Origin: a virus
IMG/VR virus record: IMGVR_UViG_3300030331_003145
Coordinates: 1 to 32,772 of that record
DNA: 32,772 bases
Reading direction: 5' to 3' (one strand)
The position numbers and the translations under genes are program-made. The notes under the pieces are model-generated. The model was given only the letters and a program-made list of their open reading frames with translations. It did no database searches and was not told where the DNA came from. Shown piece after piece: positions 16,344-26,644 of the stretch. Every line of letters begins with the position of its first letter. The first letter of the stretch is position 1.

Positions 16344-18005
16344 ATGATGGCACAACAAAATACATTTGCTTCAAGCTTTAGTATATATGCCGGTAGTTTG
16401 CGACAACAAACACAAATGGCATATCAACAAGCAATGCAAGATATACAATCACAACAGGCATCTGAATTAGCACAAAGACAATTTTTAATGGATAGATTAA
16501 AATTAGAATACGATTTAATTAAAAGTTTAAGAAGTCGTTCTAACTCTATTAGAAAAAATATTAAAACATCAGGTTTATCTGAAAGTGAACAAACACGATT
16601 AATAAATGCTGAATCAACATCAATTAGAGCATACTCTCAAATTATTGCTGATTTTAAAAAAATTGATTTTAAAAAAGCAGAAGAGCTCAATAAAAAATAT
16701 TTATTGCAACCATCAACAAGTCAAGCAATTGATTCTTATATTCAATCAACACCAGGCAATTTTGATAAAACAATATCAATACAAGACTTAAAAACTAACT
16801 TAGGTGTTGGTAATCAAGCTTCAGACTCAAACAAAGAATTTAATAAATTAAATAAAATGTTTAGCTCTTTAGAAACAGATGAAGAAAGACAAGTTGCTTT
16901 TGATCATTTGTTAAAAGAAAAATATAAATCGTACGGTGATATGGTAAGTATTGGTAATTTAACTGGTGAACCAGCAATAGATGTCATGGCTAAACAATTA
17001 AGCAATAAACTTACAAATGTAAAAGCAGACGATAGATTATCTAAAAAAGAAGCTGAAAAAATTTTAAGTCAAAAATTATCTGGTACAACTGGATTAACGT
17101 TAGAACAAACAAAACAATTAAACCAATTAAACAATCGTATTTTATCAGTAGGTAAAAAATTAGATGGTATTGCAAAAGCTAATCCATTAGCAGCAACAAT
17201 TACTGAAGAAATAAAATTAGTTGGAGACAGTTTAAAAGACGCTATTAGCCGAGCAGAAAAAATAAGAACTCAGATTGATTCGCCAACGACATCTGATAAT
17301 AGATCATTATCGGTAAGGGCTGGACAAATATTATTAGAACAAGAAGCTACAGCAAAAATGGGCAAGGCTCTTAGTAAGATGTCTAATTCTGAAATAGAAG
17401 CTTTACAATTAATAAAAAAAGCAAAAGCTTTAAAAGAAATTGATAAAGAAAGTGATGAATTTATTAATATATATGCAAAAAGTTCTGATCCAAAAGACAA
17501 TAATATTATAAGTTTTTTTAAATATGTAGATGCTCAATCTGGAAATGCTGCTAAAAAAGAAAAGTTAAAAACAGCTGCATTGTCAAGATTAATAAAAGCC
17601 GTTGATAAAAAAGTAGCACCTAAAGTAACACAAAAGTTTTTTGATATAGCAGCACAAAGGGAAATAGAAAAAAATCCATTGTTTAATAATAATGGTGATT
17701 TTAGAGCAATAAGACCCACAATGTCTTTGGAAAAAACACCTTCTAAAAATAAACCTAATACAAAATATCAAACCTTATTACAACAAGATCCATCATATTC
17801 ATATGGATATATAAGATCAGGATCAGATCAGAATGGTAATCCAACATTTTTATATGTTTCACCAACAAATATTCAAGCATATAAAAGTGGTGTGCAACAA
17901 GGAATACCTGCAACAGAGTTACGACAATATTTAAGCCCAATGCCAAATTCAGCAACATATAAAGAAGCATTAGAACTTTTTGAAAAAAGTAAAAAGAGTA
18001 AATAA
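16344..18005 (+). CDS. Internal virion protein, middle (ejectosome candidate), 553 aa
   Basis: Starts with two consecutive ATG codons (16344 and 16347) after AGGTG. Predicted almost fully alpha-helical: Gln/Lys/Ser/Leu-rich, with coiled-coil stretches (MQDIQSQQASELAQRQFLMDRLKLEYDL; KKAEELNKKY). No enzymatic motif. It is in the position where podoviruses encode the second internal protein (T7 gp15-like). Ends in TAATG shared with the giant gene, so the two are probably made together in proportion. Confidence 0.6.
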   Translation: MMAQQNTFASSFSIYAGSLRQQTQMAYQQAMQDIQSQQASELAQRQFLMDRLKLEYDLIKSLRSRSNSIRKNIKTSGLSESEQTRLINAESTSIRAYSQIIADFKKIDFKKAEELNKKYLLQPSTSQAIDSYIQSTPGNFDKTISIQDLKTNLGVGNQASDSNKEFNKLNKMFSSLETDEERQVAFDHLLKEKYKSYGDMVSIGNLTGEPAIDVMAKQLSNKLTNVKADDRLSKKEAEKILSQKLSGTTGLTLEQTKQLNQLNNRILSVGKKLDGIAKANPLAATITEEIKLVGDSLKDAISRAEKIRTQIDSPTTSDNRSLSVRAGQILLEQEATAKMGKALSKMSNSEIEALQLIKKAKALKEIDKESDEFINIYAKSSDPKDNNIISFFKYVDAQSGNAAKKEKLKTAALSRLIKAVDKKVAPKVTQKFFDIAAQREIEKNPLFNNNGDFRAIRPTMSLEKTPSKNKPNTKYQTLLQQDPSYSYGYIRSGSDQNGNPTFLYVSPTNIQAYKSGVQQGIPATELRQYLSPMPNSATYKEALELFEKSKKSK

Positions 18006-21000
18006 TGGCTATACCTGATCAAGAACTAAAAGCTATTGCTCCTAATACAGCAGAATACTTTAAATTAAGTAAAGAAGATTTGCGGCGTTGGCAACGTTTA
18101 TCTTTACAAGATTCTATTTTATTTAAAGATGAAGATAAACAAAAAAAAATAATAGAAGAGTTTGGACCAACACTTGAAGAACTTACAGAAGATAAAAGAC
18201 AAAAAGAAGTAACTAAAAAAGCATATAAAGATTTTCAAGTTACCAAACAATTAGAAGAACAAGGAATGCGCGGGCCTTTGTCAAAAACAAAAGCTACCGC
18301 AAGGTTTTTTTTACCTAAGTATATTACAAATTTTTTAGGTGCAGATTTATCAGTTATTGATTTAGTTGATGAATCTTCAAAAAGGCAAGCTAAAAAAGAA
18401 CAAGAACGTATTGCTAAAAAGTTTACTGAAAATAAACCTATTAGTTTTAGTGAAGCAAATATATTAGGTAAAGCATTAACTAAAGGATATTTAAGAGATC
18501 AAGTATCAGAAGATGATTTTTTATTGCAGTTTCCAACTTTAAGTAATAGACCAGTAACTAAAGAAGATGTTGCCCGCATACAAAAAGCTAATCGTAAATT
18601 AGTAAATAAAGAACAGCTTAACGATCAACGTCGTAAATTGTTTAATGCGCTAACTATATACAACATACATAATATTAGATCTAAAATAGATCCAGATGAG
18701 TTAGAAAGGCGTGCATCGTTATCCATAAATGAACAACGTAAATTAGATTTTAAAGAAGAACAAGAAGCTCGAAAACAAGCATTTAAAGTAGCAAATGCAA
18801 TATCATTTAACCAAATAGCTGGTGAACGATTAGCAAAAACACAAGACCTTGGTTCTAATATTATTGATTGGAAACGTGGTGTTTTGCTTGATCCTAAAAC
18901 AAACAAAGTAAGACAAGCAACATCATTAGAAAGATTAACTGGTGCATTAAAACCTCAACAAATACAATCAGCAGCCCAGGCTGATGCTGAAACATCTATT
19001 CAAGCTATAACTGATTTCTTAAACGACAAAGATAGTGTTATTACTGATGATAAAATTCAAGAAGTTAATAAACTTAGACTTGGGTTTTGGCAACAAAAAA
19101 ACATAATTTCAGATTTAAAAGACGTTGATTACAATATAGAAGAACTAAAAAAACGTTATCCTGAGTCGCATAAAATATACAATGAGGGCATTGATAAGTT
19201 TTCTTTAGATGAAAAAGGAAACATAGTTGATAACGATAATAAAAATAAAGAAATAGAAAGAACAACAATACAAAAGTTATTAACTTCTGATAAAGAAGGT
19301 GGTTTATATGAGTCTACTTTTGCTGCAATGTTGCGTAGTGGTCTTGGATTGCCTGGTGCATTTATTAATGCGGCTGCATTAGAAACACCATTTGCGTATA
19401 AAGATAAGCAAATAGTTGCACCTGATGGTGACTTTTGGAATCAATTTACAATCAACCTTTCACAAGGCTATGGTACTCCTGAAGCTGCTGTGGCAATGAC
19501 GCCTCCAACAATGGATAGAGATAAAGCTTATAGTATAGGAATAGCCGCTTCATTTGCAGAGCCATTAACAGGAATAGGGTTAGGGCTTAGGGCTTTAGGT
19601 AAAAGTGGAAAAATAGGGAGTATAGCCGCAAGTAAAGCTAATGCTCCAGCATTGGCTAAAATAATACGTAATGCTACAAATCCAGTACAAGCATTTAAAA
19701 CTAAAAAATTAATGAATCTTGCTGATGAATTGTCAAAAGGTGCAGGTACATCTGCTGTTAATGATTTATATCGAATATGGAATAAAGAAAACAATTGGAA
19801 TGAGCTCTTAAAAAAAGATGCTGATCAAAATCGTTTAATGAATAAAATGTCAGAAAACATAACTGACAATGTAAGAACACCATTTTTATTAAACGCTCAT
19901 ATACAAAACAAAAGTTCTATAAATGAAATAATAGAGCTATCTGCTGATTCTAAATATATACAAAATGTTTTAAATAAAACAAAATTGTTTGCTAAAAATC
20001 CATCCAAACGCATGGAGATGATACAATTAGAAACTAAAAGAGATATTAGTCGTTATAAAAAACAAGCTAAAAAAAATCAATCTTTAAATCAACTTGTAAA
20101 TGAATCTGAAAATGGCGCAGCTATATTAAAACAAAGCCCTGTTCTTAGCAAAGAAACTAATCTTACAAATAAAAAGTTAGTACAAGACATTACATCATTA
20201 AATGAAGGATTAATTAGAGAAACATTTAATCTTAATCTTGCTGATAAAATCCAATCAGGAAACATTAATAAAAAGAATTTAACTAAAGTAGCTAAAGAGT
20301 TAGCACGTGTTCCTGCTGCAAATAGAACACCAGAACAATTAGCAAGCATTGTACAAGCTAATGAATATGATTTTATACCATTAACATTAAGAGATAATTT
20401 ATTAGCAGGTAATCGAGCATCATCTAAGACATTAGAACAGAATTTATCTAATATATATCCAATTGATTTTGTAATAAGAGGAAACAATACAGGGGTATTG
20501 CGTAGCAAAATTAACGATAAGAAGCGCGTAAAAGCATTTAGAGATGACTTTGTAAGGTTAGGTGACTTTACCCCATTGCTAAAATTAGATGACAAAACAA
20601 ACATATCAGAAGCTATTAAATGGAAAGCAAACAATAAAGATTTATTAATTTCTACGTTGATAAAAGAGGTTGGTGGTCCTAACTTTGTACGTCAATCACC
20701 AGGCTGGCAACAAACAATACGCAATATAGATGCAGACAATATTAAGTTAGAAGATTTAGAAACAATAAATAGTACTCTTCAAGACGCTTTATATAAAAAA
20801 CATTTTGATGGTCGTCGCATTGGTACTATAGGTGATCAGTTTGAACGTGCAGCAACACCTCCTGAAATAAGAGAAAGGCTGTTGCCAAGTACAATATTTG
20901 CTGATGATTCTAAAAAAGCTGTTCCTGGTTACACACCTGGTATTGTAAAAGCAATTGGTAAATTTTTTAGTAAAGAAAAAAAGGTTACTGCAACTAATCC

Positions 21001-23977
21001 AAATGATACTAGTCGATTAAAAAATACATTTGATGATATTGCAAATGAACAAGAAGGTATATTTGATAAGTTTCAAGAAGAGGTAAAAGCCAATCGTAAA
21101 CTTGTTGATGATCCTATCATAGCTGTAAACAAAGCATACGATGATACATGGAAGCAGGTGTCTGAAGATATTGTTGAACAGACTGATCGATTTGTAAATC
21201 AAAATTTTAAAGGTTTATATAAAAAATATTTAGATACTATAAAGAAATCAATAGACAACAACCGCCATACAAATATTGTAAACAATGTTCAAAAAGAAAT
21301 AAAAAGTTTGTATCCTAATGGTGATGCACCTGATTCTATATATAGAGAATTGGTATTAGACTACGATCAATTTTTAAGTAAAGTAGATATTTGGGAAACA
21401 TTAATAAAACGATATTACGGAAACAATACTGCTGTAAATGAAATTTTAAATCAATCTCAACATATACCTACAATTATTAGAAAGAATAATAACTTAAAAG
21501 CTAAAGCAAGTAATGTGTGGAATCCCAACATTAATAATTTTTACAGTGTTATTAATAAATTAGAAAATGTAGAACCTACCTTAAAAGGTAAAGCAGCCGT
21601 AAAGCCACGTTTAACTATTAAGGGGCAACAAAAAGCTATACCTAATGAAGCTCCAATAGCAACCAGTTTATTGGGATGGGCATTACAAACCAGGCAAGCT
21701 AACGCAGCACAAAAAGCTATACGAAAGTTTATAGATGAAAATCCTCAACAAGTATTATCCATGATACAAAATCCAAATGTAGGTGATATTGCTTATAAAT
21801 TTGCTGGTGAGCTCTCTAATCGGTATGAAAAGCTATTTAAAAATACAATACAAGATCCAGATAAATTAGATCAACTTGTGAATGATATGACCAATGCGCA
21901 TATAAATAGTGTTGCGCGTGTATCAACAACTGAAAGATTAGAGATGATGCGATGGGCTTTAGGTAGCATGATTAGGCATGGCAGCACGGATACTAATGTT
22001 GATTCTCTATTGCATAGAGCCAATATGATTTCAGGTGATTCAGTACGAGCTATGAACATTGCTTTTAATAAAGCAGCAAAAAAAGCAGACATACCAGCAG
22101 AAGATATACCAGAGTTGTTTAATGAAATACAAGATCAATTTTTAGGCTTAAACAACTTAAACAAATCATTAGCATTAGATGCGCATGGTGCTGTTATTGA
22201 CATGTTAAAAGGTGAATTAAAAGCATCCAATGCAATGCAAGGTAATTTTATAGATAAGGCTTTAAAGATAGCACGATTAAAACGTGACATTCCAATGTTT
22301 AAACGAGTTACTGGCACAGATAATGTGATTGTATATGGGCCAGAGTTTAATAAACAATTTGCACAGTTAGAAGATCTATTGTCATATGGCAAAATGGATA
22401 CGTATTTTGATAACCTTACCCCAGCTGATCAACGGTCATTAAAAAAATGGTTAAGCAATACAATGGATTCAGTGCGGCGTATTAGTCAAGGTGGATTGCT
22501 TGGTGGTCATGCGCCAATACCAAACATTGATCATATGCTTACTAATATATTGTCAATGTCTTTTATTGTTGCACAAACAATTGGCTCTAAAGGTGCGATT
22601 AGATCTTTAAAAACACCGTTTAATACATATAAAAAGTTAAAGGTTGCACCAGATGATGAAGTTGTATTAATTAGCAAAATGGGTCGCAAGTATACGAGTG
22701 CAGAATTAAAATATCTTTTAGGAAAATACAATCTTGGGGCCAGTAGAGAGTCTGTTATTTTAAGCGATACAGCAGCAGAGCAAATATTTAGAGATATTGG
22801 AATGACTGTATCTGGTATGCCTAAAGGTAAAGTAAAAAACTTTTGGTCTAAGTATGCAGATCCCAGGTATAAAAATATTTGGTATAGACTTAATAATTTT
22901 GTTGATAAACAAGTACGTGAAACAATTTTCTTAGGTGGTTTAGCTGATGGTAGAACAGCCAGAGAAGCTGCAACATTAGCAAATCGTTCTATTTTTAATT
23001 ATGGCTCATTAAATCGAGATGTAAAGACAGCGTTAAGTCGTTTATTTTTGTTTGTTACTTTTAGATTAGAAAATTTGAAAACAGCAATAAATTTTGCATA
23101 TCGAAGCATTAAAGAAGATAAACCAAACTTGTTATTAGGTTGGATACGTGGGAATAATGCACGGCTTAGAGAAGCAAATGCTTGGTATACCACAAGTGAT
23201 GAACACAAGATGCGTATTCTTCCAATATGGAAAAAGATAAGTAAAGAAAAAATTGGAGACAAATACTTTGGTTTTGCCAGCTCATATATGCCAGCATTAG
23301 AAAGCGCATTGATTGTATCAGATGCTTTTGAATCTTTAGTTAATATCGATAATGACAAACTAATTGAAACAACAAGTAAATTATTAAGTGATAGTGACTA
23401 TTCTCCATCATTAGAATTTATATTAAAGATGATTAAATCAGCTAACAAATTGGATAATCAAGGCTCTCGTGTTCCTGATAAACTTTTATATTGGGCAAGA
23501 AATACCAACAACTTAGATACAATACAAGAAATGTTTCCTATGGAAATTGTTGATTTAGAAGATCGAAAGTTAGATAGACCTACATATAAAGTAAACAGAT
23601 ATACAGGTAATGTTAAAGATTTTCCTGAGTTTGCACAGTTTAGATATAGAAATAAAAAATCTCAATTAGCCGCTGAATCTATGATGATGGTTGTATATTT
23701 ATTGGGATTAAAAAGAATGCTATATAGCAGTGCAGGTGGATTAATGGCTGGTGATATAGAGATCGGTGAAAAGTTTGGATTAGATTTAGAAACACCATTG
23801 TCTCCTGGAACAGATTTTGGTGAATTTTCTGCTGGTGATCCTATGTTACAATTTATGGGTATACAAAGAAGAATACCTCTTAGTAAAGATCAACAACAAA
23901 TAGATCAAAATCTAAATAGGTTATTACGTAAAGCACAAACTGAAATGAATAAATATAGTTTAGGTGAAAATAAATAG
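18005..23977 (+). CDS. Giant internal virion (DNA ejection) protein, 1990 aa
   Basis: At 1990 residues it takes about 18% of the genome. Sequence is largely helical, Lys/Asn/Asp/Leu-rich. A small-residue hydrophobic section around residues 440-560 (GLGLPGAFINAAALETPF; SIGIAASFAEPLTGIGLG; KIGSIAASKANAPALAKI) may interact with membranes, and a second hydrophobic patch is near the C-terminus (SMMMVVYLLGLKRMLYSSAG). I found no transglycosylase/lysozyme, protease or polymerase motif. Order (small, middle, giant) matches the T7 gp14-gp15-gp16 set that builds the ejection tunnel. Several antisense frames inside it are shadows. The gene is unbroken. Confidence 0.7.
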   Translation: MAIPDQELKAIAPNTAEYFKLSKEDLRRWQRLSLQDSILFKDEDKQKKIIEEFGPTLEELTEDKRQKEVTKKAYKDFQVTKQLEEQGMRGPLSKTKATARFFLPKYITNFLGADLSVIDLVDESSKRQAKKEQERIAKKFTENKPISFSEANILGKALTKGYLRDQVSEDDFLLQFPTLSNRPVTKEDVARIQKANRKLVNKEQLNDQRRKLFNALTIYNIHNIRSKIDPDELERRASLSINEQRKLDFKEEQEARKQAFKVANAISFNQIAGERLAKTQDLGSNIIDWKRGVLLDPKTNKVRQATSLERLTGALKPQQIQSAAQADAETSIQAITDFLNDKDSVITDDKIQEVNKLRLGFWQQKNIISDLKDVDYNIEELKKRYPESHKIYNEGIDKFSLDEKGNIVDNDNKNKEIERTTIQKLLTSDKEGGLYESTFAAMLRSGLGLPGAFINAAALETPFAYKDKQIVAPDGDFWNQFTINLSQGYGTPEAAVAMTPPTMDRDKAYSIGIAASFAEPLTGIGLGLRALGKSGKIGSIAASKANAPALAKIIRNATNPVQAFKTKKLMNLADELSKGAGTSAVNDLYRIWNKENNWNELLKKDADQNRLMNKMSENITDNVRTPFLLNAHIQNKSSINEIIELSADSKYIQNVLNKTKLFAKNPSKRMEMIQLETKRDISRYKKQAKKNQSLNQLVNESENGAAILKQSPVLSKETNLTNKKLVQDITSLNEGLIRETFNLNLADKIQSGNINKKNLTKVAKELARVPAANRTPEQLASIVQANEYDFIPLTLRDNLLAGNRASSKTLEQNLSNIYPIDFVIRGNNTGVLRSKINDKKRVKAFRDDFVRLGDFTPLLKLDDKTNISEAIKWKANNKDLLISTLIKEVGGPNFVRQSPGWQQTIRNIDADNIKLEDLETINSTLQDALYKKHFDGRRIGTIGDQFERAATPPEIRERLLPSTIFADDSKKAVPGYTPGIVKAIGKFFSKEKKVTATNPNDTSRLKNTFDDIANEQEGIFDKFQEEVKANRKLVDDPIIAVNKAYDDTWKQVSEDIVEQTDRFVNQNFKGLYKKYLDTIKKSIDNNRHTNIVNNVQKEIKSLYPNGDAPDSIYRELVLDYDQFLSKVDIWETLIKRYYGNNTAVNEILNQSQHIPTIIRKNNNLKAKASNVWNPNINNFYSVINKLENVEPTLKGKAAVKPRLTIKGQQKAIPNEAPIATSLLGWALQTRQANAAQKAIRKFIDENPQQVLSMIQNPNVGDIAYKFAGELSNRYEKLFKNTIQDPDKLDQLVNDMTNAHINSVARVSTTERLEMMRWALGSMIRHGSTDTNVDSLLHRANMISGDSVRAMNIAFNKAAKKADIPAEDIPELFNEIQDQFLGLNNLNKSLALDAHGAVIDMLKGELKASNAMQGNFIDKALKIARLKRDIPMFKRVTGTDNVIVYGPEFNKQFAQLEDLLSYGKMDTYFDNLTPADQRSLKKWLSNTMDSVRRISQGGLLGGHAPIPNIDHMLTNILSMSFIVAQTIGSKGAIRSLKTPFNTYKKLKVAPDDEVVLISKMGRKYTSAELKYLLGKYNLGASRESVILSDTAAEQIFRDIGMTVSGMPKGKVKNFWSKYADPRYKNIWYRLNNFVDKQVRETIFLGGLADGRTAREAATLANRSIFNYGSLNRDVKTALSRLFLFVTFRLENLKTAINFAYRSIKEDKPNLLLGWIRGNNARLREANAWYTTSDEHKMRILPIWKKISKEKIGDKYFGFASSYMPALESALIVSDAFESLVNIDNDKLIETTSKLLSDSDYSPSLEFILKMIKSANKLDNQGSRVPDKLLYWARNTNNLDTIQEMFPMEIVDLEDRKLDRPTYKVNRYTGNVKDFPEFAQFRYRNKKSQLAAESMMMVVYLLGLKRMLYSSAGGLMAGDIEIGEKFGLDLETPLSPGTDFGEFSAGDPMLQFMGIQRRIPLSKDQQQIDQNLNRLLRKAQTEMNKYSLGENK

Positions 23978-23987
23978 GAAGGTCACA

Positions 23988-24398
23988 ATGCTAATACATA
24001 GATCATATAGAAATGCATCAGATACAACAGACGTTAATATCTTAGATGGGTATGATGCAGATAAGTTTTCAACACTTGATTTAAACCCAGGTGGAAACAT
24101 ACTTGCACGCATATCAGGAATTACAGTGCAATTAAAATCTTTAACTGCTGCTGCTGGTGGCGGTGGATTGCCTACATCTTTAACAATGCGTATTACTCGC
24201 GATATTACTGGTGATAGTTGTGTTATCACTGATACGATTAGCAGCATTGCACCTGGTGTTACAACCGCTACAAGTGGAACAGCAGATTATAAAGCAGATG
24301 TTGATGTTGCATTAGTACCTGCTGTCGTATATGTATTTTGCAAAACAAATACCGGTACTGCTATTGTTGATAGTGTAACTATTACCTACGAGCAGTAG
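23988..24398 (+). CDS. Small virion protein, 136 aa
   Basis: Start chosen at ATG 23988 because AGGAAGG precedes it at 23976-23982; the open frame extends to 23964 but would then overlap the giant gene. Product MLIHRSYRNASDTTD... is beta-rich, with Gly/Ala/Thr strands and a Gly-rich loop (AAAGGGGLP, about 50-58). It lies between the ejection proteins and fibre genes. A structural/tail role is probable but no family is recognised. Confidence 0.6.
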   Translation: MLIHRSYRNASDTTDVNILDGYDADKFSTLDLNPGGNILARISGITVQLKSLTAAAGGGGLPTSLTMRITRDITGDSCVITDTISSIAPGVTTATSGTADYKADVDVALVPAVVYVFCKTNTGTAIVDSVTITYEQ

Positions 24399-24405
24399 AT
24401 GATTT

Positions 24406-24666
24406 ATGGCGATCAACAATGTCTATGGTCCTTCAGGCGGGACTCTATCTAATGAGACTTTTACAGTCGATTTAACTCCACAGTGTGACGGCACTACTCA
24501 AACCTTTACGATGCCCGAGGTGTACAGGTCAGGTTCTCTTAGAATATTCTGGAATGGATTGCGAATGAGAGCCGTATCTATATCGGAGTCTACGGTTAAA
24601 ACATTCACCTTAAGTGTGACACCAGCAAACAATGACAGTTTGGTGGTGGATTATAAACGCGGCTAA
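24406..24666 (+). CDS. Small tail-associated protein, 86 aa
   Basis: Starts MAINNVYGPSGGTLSNETFTVDLTPQCDGTTQTF, followed by RSGSLRIFWNGLRMRAVS. This pattern (TFT, then SLR-x-F/Y-x-NG-x-R) is a common short beta domain of phage tail/neck appendages. It precedes the fibre gene by 14 nt and may provide a capping or attachment domain. Role inferred. Confidence 0.6.
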   Translation: MAINNVYGPSGGTLSNETFTVDLTPQCDGTTQTFTMPEVYRSGSLRIFWNGLRMRAVSISESTVKTFTLSVTPANNDSLVVDYKRG

Positions 24667-24680
24667 CACTGGAGTAAATA

Positions 24681-26195
24681 ATGGCTGTACAAATATCGGG
24701 ATCACAAATAAAAACGGGTGCTATAAGCCCATCAAATCTAAATTTAACGGCAGGTAACTATCATTTTGGTAGTTCTATATCATTACAATGGGCAGGTAGT
24801 GCTGTTAATAATAATGATATTGTAACTAAAAAAGATTTAGATAGCGTTGCTGCTGGTTTACATTGGAAAGATAGTGTTGCAACAAGATCAGTATCTAATG
24901 TAAATTTATCAAGCCCTGGTGCATCTATTAATGGTGTATCATTAGCAAATGGTAATAGAGTTTTGTTAGCTGACCAAACTGATGCTAAGCAAAATGGTAT
25001 TTATATTTTTAATGGTGCTGCATCTGCAATGACACGAAGCACTGATATGGATGCTGGTTCTGAGTTTCCTGGTGCTGCTGTATTTGTTAGAGCAGGTACA
25101 CAATACGCTGATACTGGTTGGGTATGTACAAATGACTCTGTAAGTCTTGGTACAACTGATATTGCATTTGCTCAGTTTACAAGTCAAGGTGTTATTACTG
25201 CTGGTAATGGTTTAAGTAAAAGTGGCAATACTTTATCTGCTATTCCTAATGGTAGTACTATTAACATTACTGCATCTGGTATTAAAGTTGCAGATGCAAG
25301 TTTAGGTGATGCACAGATTTCAAATAGTGCAGCTATTGCCTATAGCAAACTTTCCCTTACTGGATCTATTCTTAATGCTGATTTAGCTGGTGGCATAGCT
25401 GATAGTAAGCTTTTACAAATTACAGGTGCTGATAAAGTATCAGGTTCTGCTGTACAGTTAAGTGGATCAAGTCTTACAAATGATTCTGGTTTAAAAATTA
25501 ATGCTGGTGGAGTAACTGACGTTATGTTGGCTGGCAGCATTAGCAATGGTAAGCTTAGCAATAGTAGCATTACTGTTGCTGCTGGTGGTGATTCTACTGG
25601 TATTGCGCTTGGTGGTACTATTACCTATGCTGGAAGCGGTGCTATCTTAGTAGCTGAGTCTTCTGGAACCATTACTTATAGTGCGCAAGATGCATCTACT
25701 TCACAGAAAGGTGTTGCTCAGTTTGACAGTACACATTTTAATGCATCAGGTGGAACCATTACAGCTAAAAACTTAACTGTTACTGCTGGTTCTGGTTTAG
25801 CTGGCGGTGGTGCAGTTACCCTTGGTGGTACTGTAACCCTAAATGCTAATGTTGATGACACAACTATTGAAGTTATTGGTGATGCATTGCAACTTAAAAA
25901 CAGTGGTGTGTCTATTGGTAAAGTAAGCTTCCGACCATACGTTGAAGGTGTGCAAGCTACTGCTACGCAAACACAAATTGATTTAGCGCGAGCAATTGAA
26001 ACCAATTGGGATTCTGGCGTGCATATTACTAAGAATGGTTTGGCATTGCGTAATATGACTGCGCTTGGTGGTTCTGCTGCTGATTCTGATGAGTTTACTG
26101 TAGCTCGTACTGGTGGTACAGGTGGTGTTGCCCGAATCACTTTTGGTGGTGGTTTGTTAGCTAATGATGCTATTATAATTTCATATATTGCATAA
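24681..26195 (+). CDS. Tail fibre / receptor-binding protein candidate, 504 aa
   Basis: Gly/Ser/Thr/Ala/Asn-rich beta-structured protein. Residues 75-165 carry a strand set with NGVSLANGNRVLLADQTD and KQNGIYIFNGAA, widely seen in phage fibres. The middle has three degenerate repeats, ISNSAAIAYSKL (213-224), LAGGIADSKL (235-244) and LAGSISNGKL (283-292), typical of a repetitive fibre stalk. The C-terminal part has further Gly-rich strands (GLAGGGAVTLGGTVTL). Likely the distal host-binding appendage. No lyase or hydrolase motif is seen, so a fibre is favoured over an enzymatic spike. Confidence 0.7.
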   Translation: MAVQISGSQIKTGAISPSNLNLTAGNYHFGSSISLQWAGSAVNNNDIVTKKDLDSVAAGLHWKDSVATRSVSNVNLSSPGASINGVSLANGNRVLLADQTDAKQNGIYIFNGAASAMTRSTDMDAGSEFPGAAVFVRAGTQYADTGWVCTNDSVSLGTTDIAFAQFTSQGVITAGNGLSKSGNTLSAIPNGSTINITASGIKVADASLGDAQISNSAAIAYSKLSLTGSILNADLAGGIADSKLLQITGADKVSGSAVQLSGSSLTNDSGLKINAGGVTDVMLAGSISNGKLSNSSITVAAGGDSTGIALGGTITYAGSGAILVAESSGTITYSAQDASTSQKGVAQFDSTHFNASGGTITAKNLTVTAGSGLAGGGAVTLGGTVTLNANVDDTTIEVIGDALQLKNSGVSIGKVSFRPYVEGVQATATQTQIDLARAIETNWDSGVHITKNGLALRNMTALGGSAADSDEFTVARTGGTGGVARITFGGGLLANDAIIISYIA

Positions 26196-26210
26196 TGTAT
26201 AATGTTGGTG

Positions 26211-26228
26211 GGGAAGGGTTGCCTTCCC
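26211..26228 (+). terminator. Small hairpin after fibre gene
   Basis: GGGAAGG (26211-26217), loop GTTG, CCTTCCC (26222-26228): a perfect 7-bp stem between the fibre gene and the holin-like gene. There is no immediate U-run, so it may be a weak terminator, mRNA processing or stability element, not a full stop. Confidence 0.4.
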
Positions 26229-26249
26229 TGCCATTTATTGAGGTGTGTA

Positions 26250-26636
26250 ATGGATGCAACAGTATATGATTTGTTAATGAATGCAGGGCCATTGGGTTTA
26301 TTTTCTGTATATTTAATTGCAAAGAATAATAAACTTGATGCTAAGTTAGATAAGATTTTATCTGATGCTCGTCAGACGCAAGATATGCAAGAAGAAAAAT
26401 CATTAAAGCGTGAAGATCAATTGCGTACTCGATACGATAAAGTCATAGATGAGCTAAGGCTAAAGTCAGAAACTATGCGTAACTCTATAGTTGATAAAAT
26501 AGATTTTTTAATAAACAATCAAAATAGTTTAAAGAAAGAAGTTGAATTGATGGGTCAAAGTGTAGACACATTGAAAGATCAAATGAAAGAGTTCCAGTTA
26601 AAAGAGCTTGTTAAATTAGAAGCAAGTAAAACATGA
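26250..26636 (+). CDS. Holin-like protein (BhlA/UviB-type architecture)
   Basis: Start set at ATG 26250 because GAGGTG lies just upstream (26240-26245) and the frame upstream of it covers the hairpin. 128 residues: one N-terminal membrane segment with MNAGPLGLFSVYLIAKNNK, then a long charged coiled coil (DKILSDARQTQDMQEEK to the end). The motif of a short N-terminal helix containing GP followed by a charged tail is characteristic of BhlA/UviB class-III holins. The next gene is membrane-anchored and Cys-rich, so this may be the lysis cassette, far from the lysin candidate at 6096. Confidence 0.6.
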   Translation: MDATVYDLLMNAGPLGLFSVYLIAKNNKLDAKLDKILSDARQTQDMQEEKSLKREDQLRTRYDKVIDELRLKSETMRNSIVDKIDFLINNQNSLKKEVELMGQSVDTLKDQMKEFQLKELVKLEASKT

Positions 26637-26644
26637 GGTTTAAA

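Noticed and set aside
20089-20634. Long antisense frame (181 codons) in the giant ejection gene
   Set aside because: Antisense frames of this length arise from AT-rich codon bias; no start signal, and several equally long ones occur in the same gene.
25718-26140. 140-codon antisense frame in the tail fibre gene
   Set aside because: Pro/Ala/Ser-rich product reflecting the reverse of Gly/Thr-rich fibre codons; no ribosome site.
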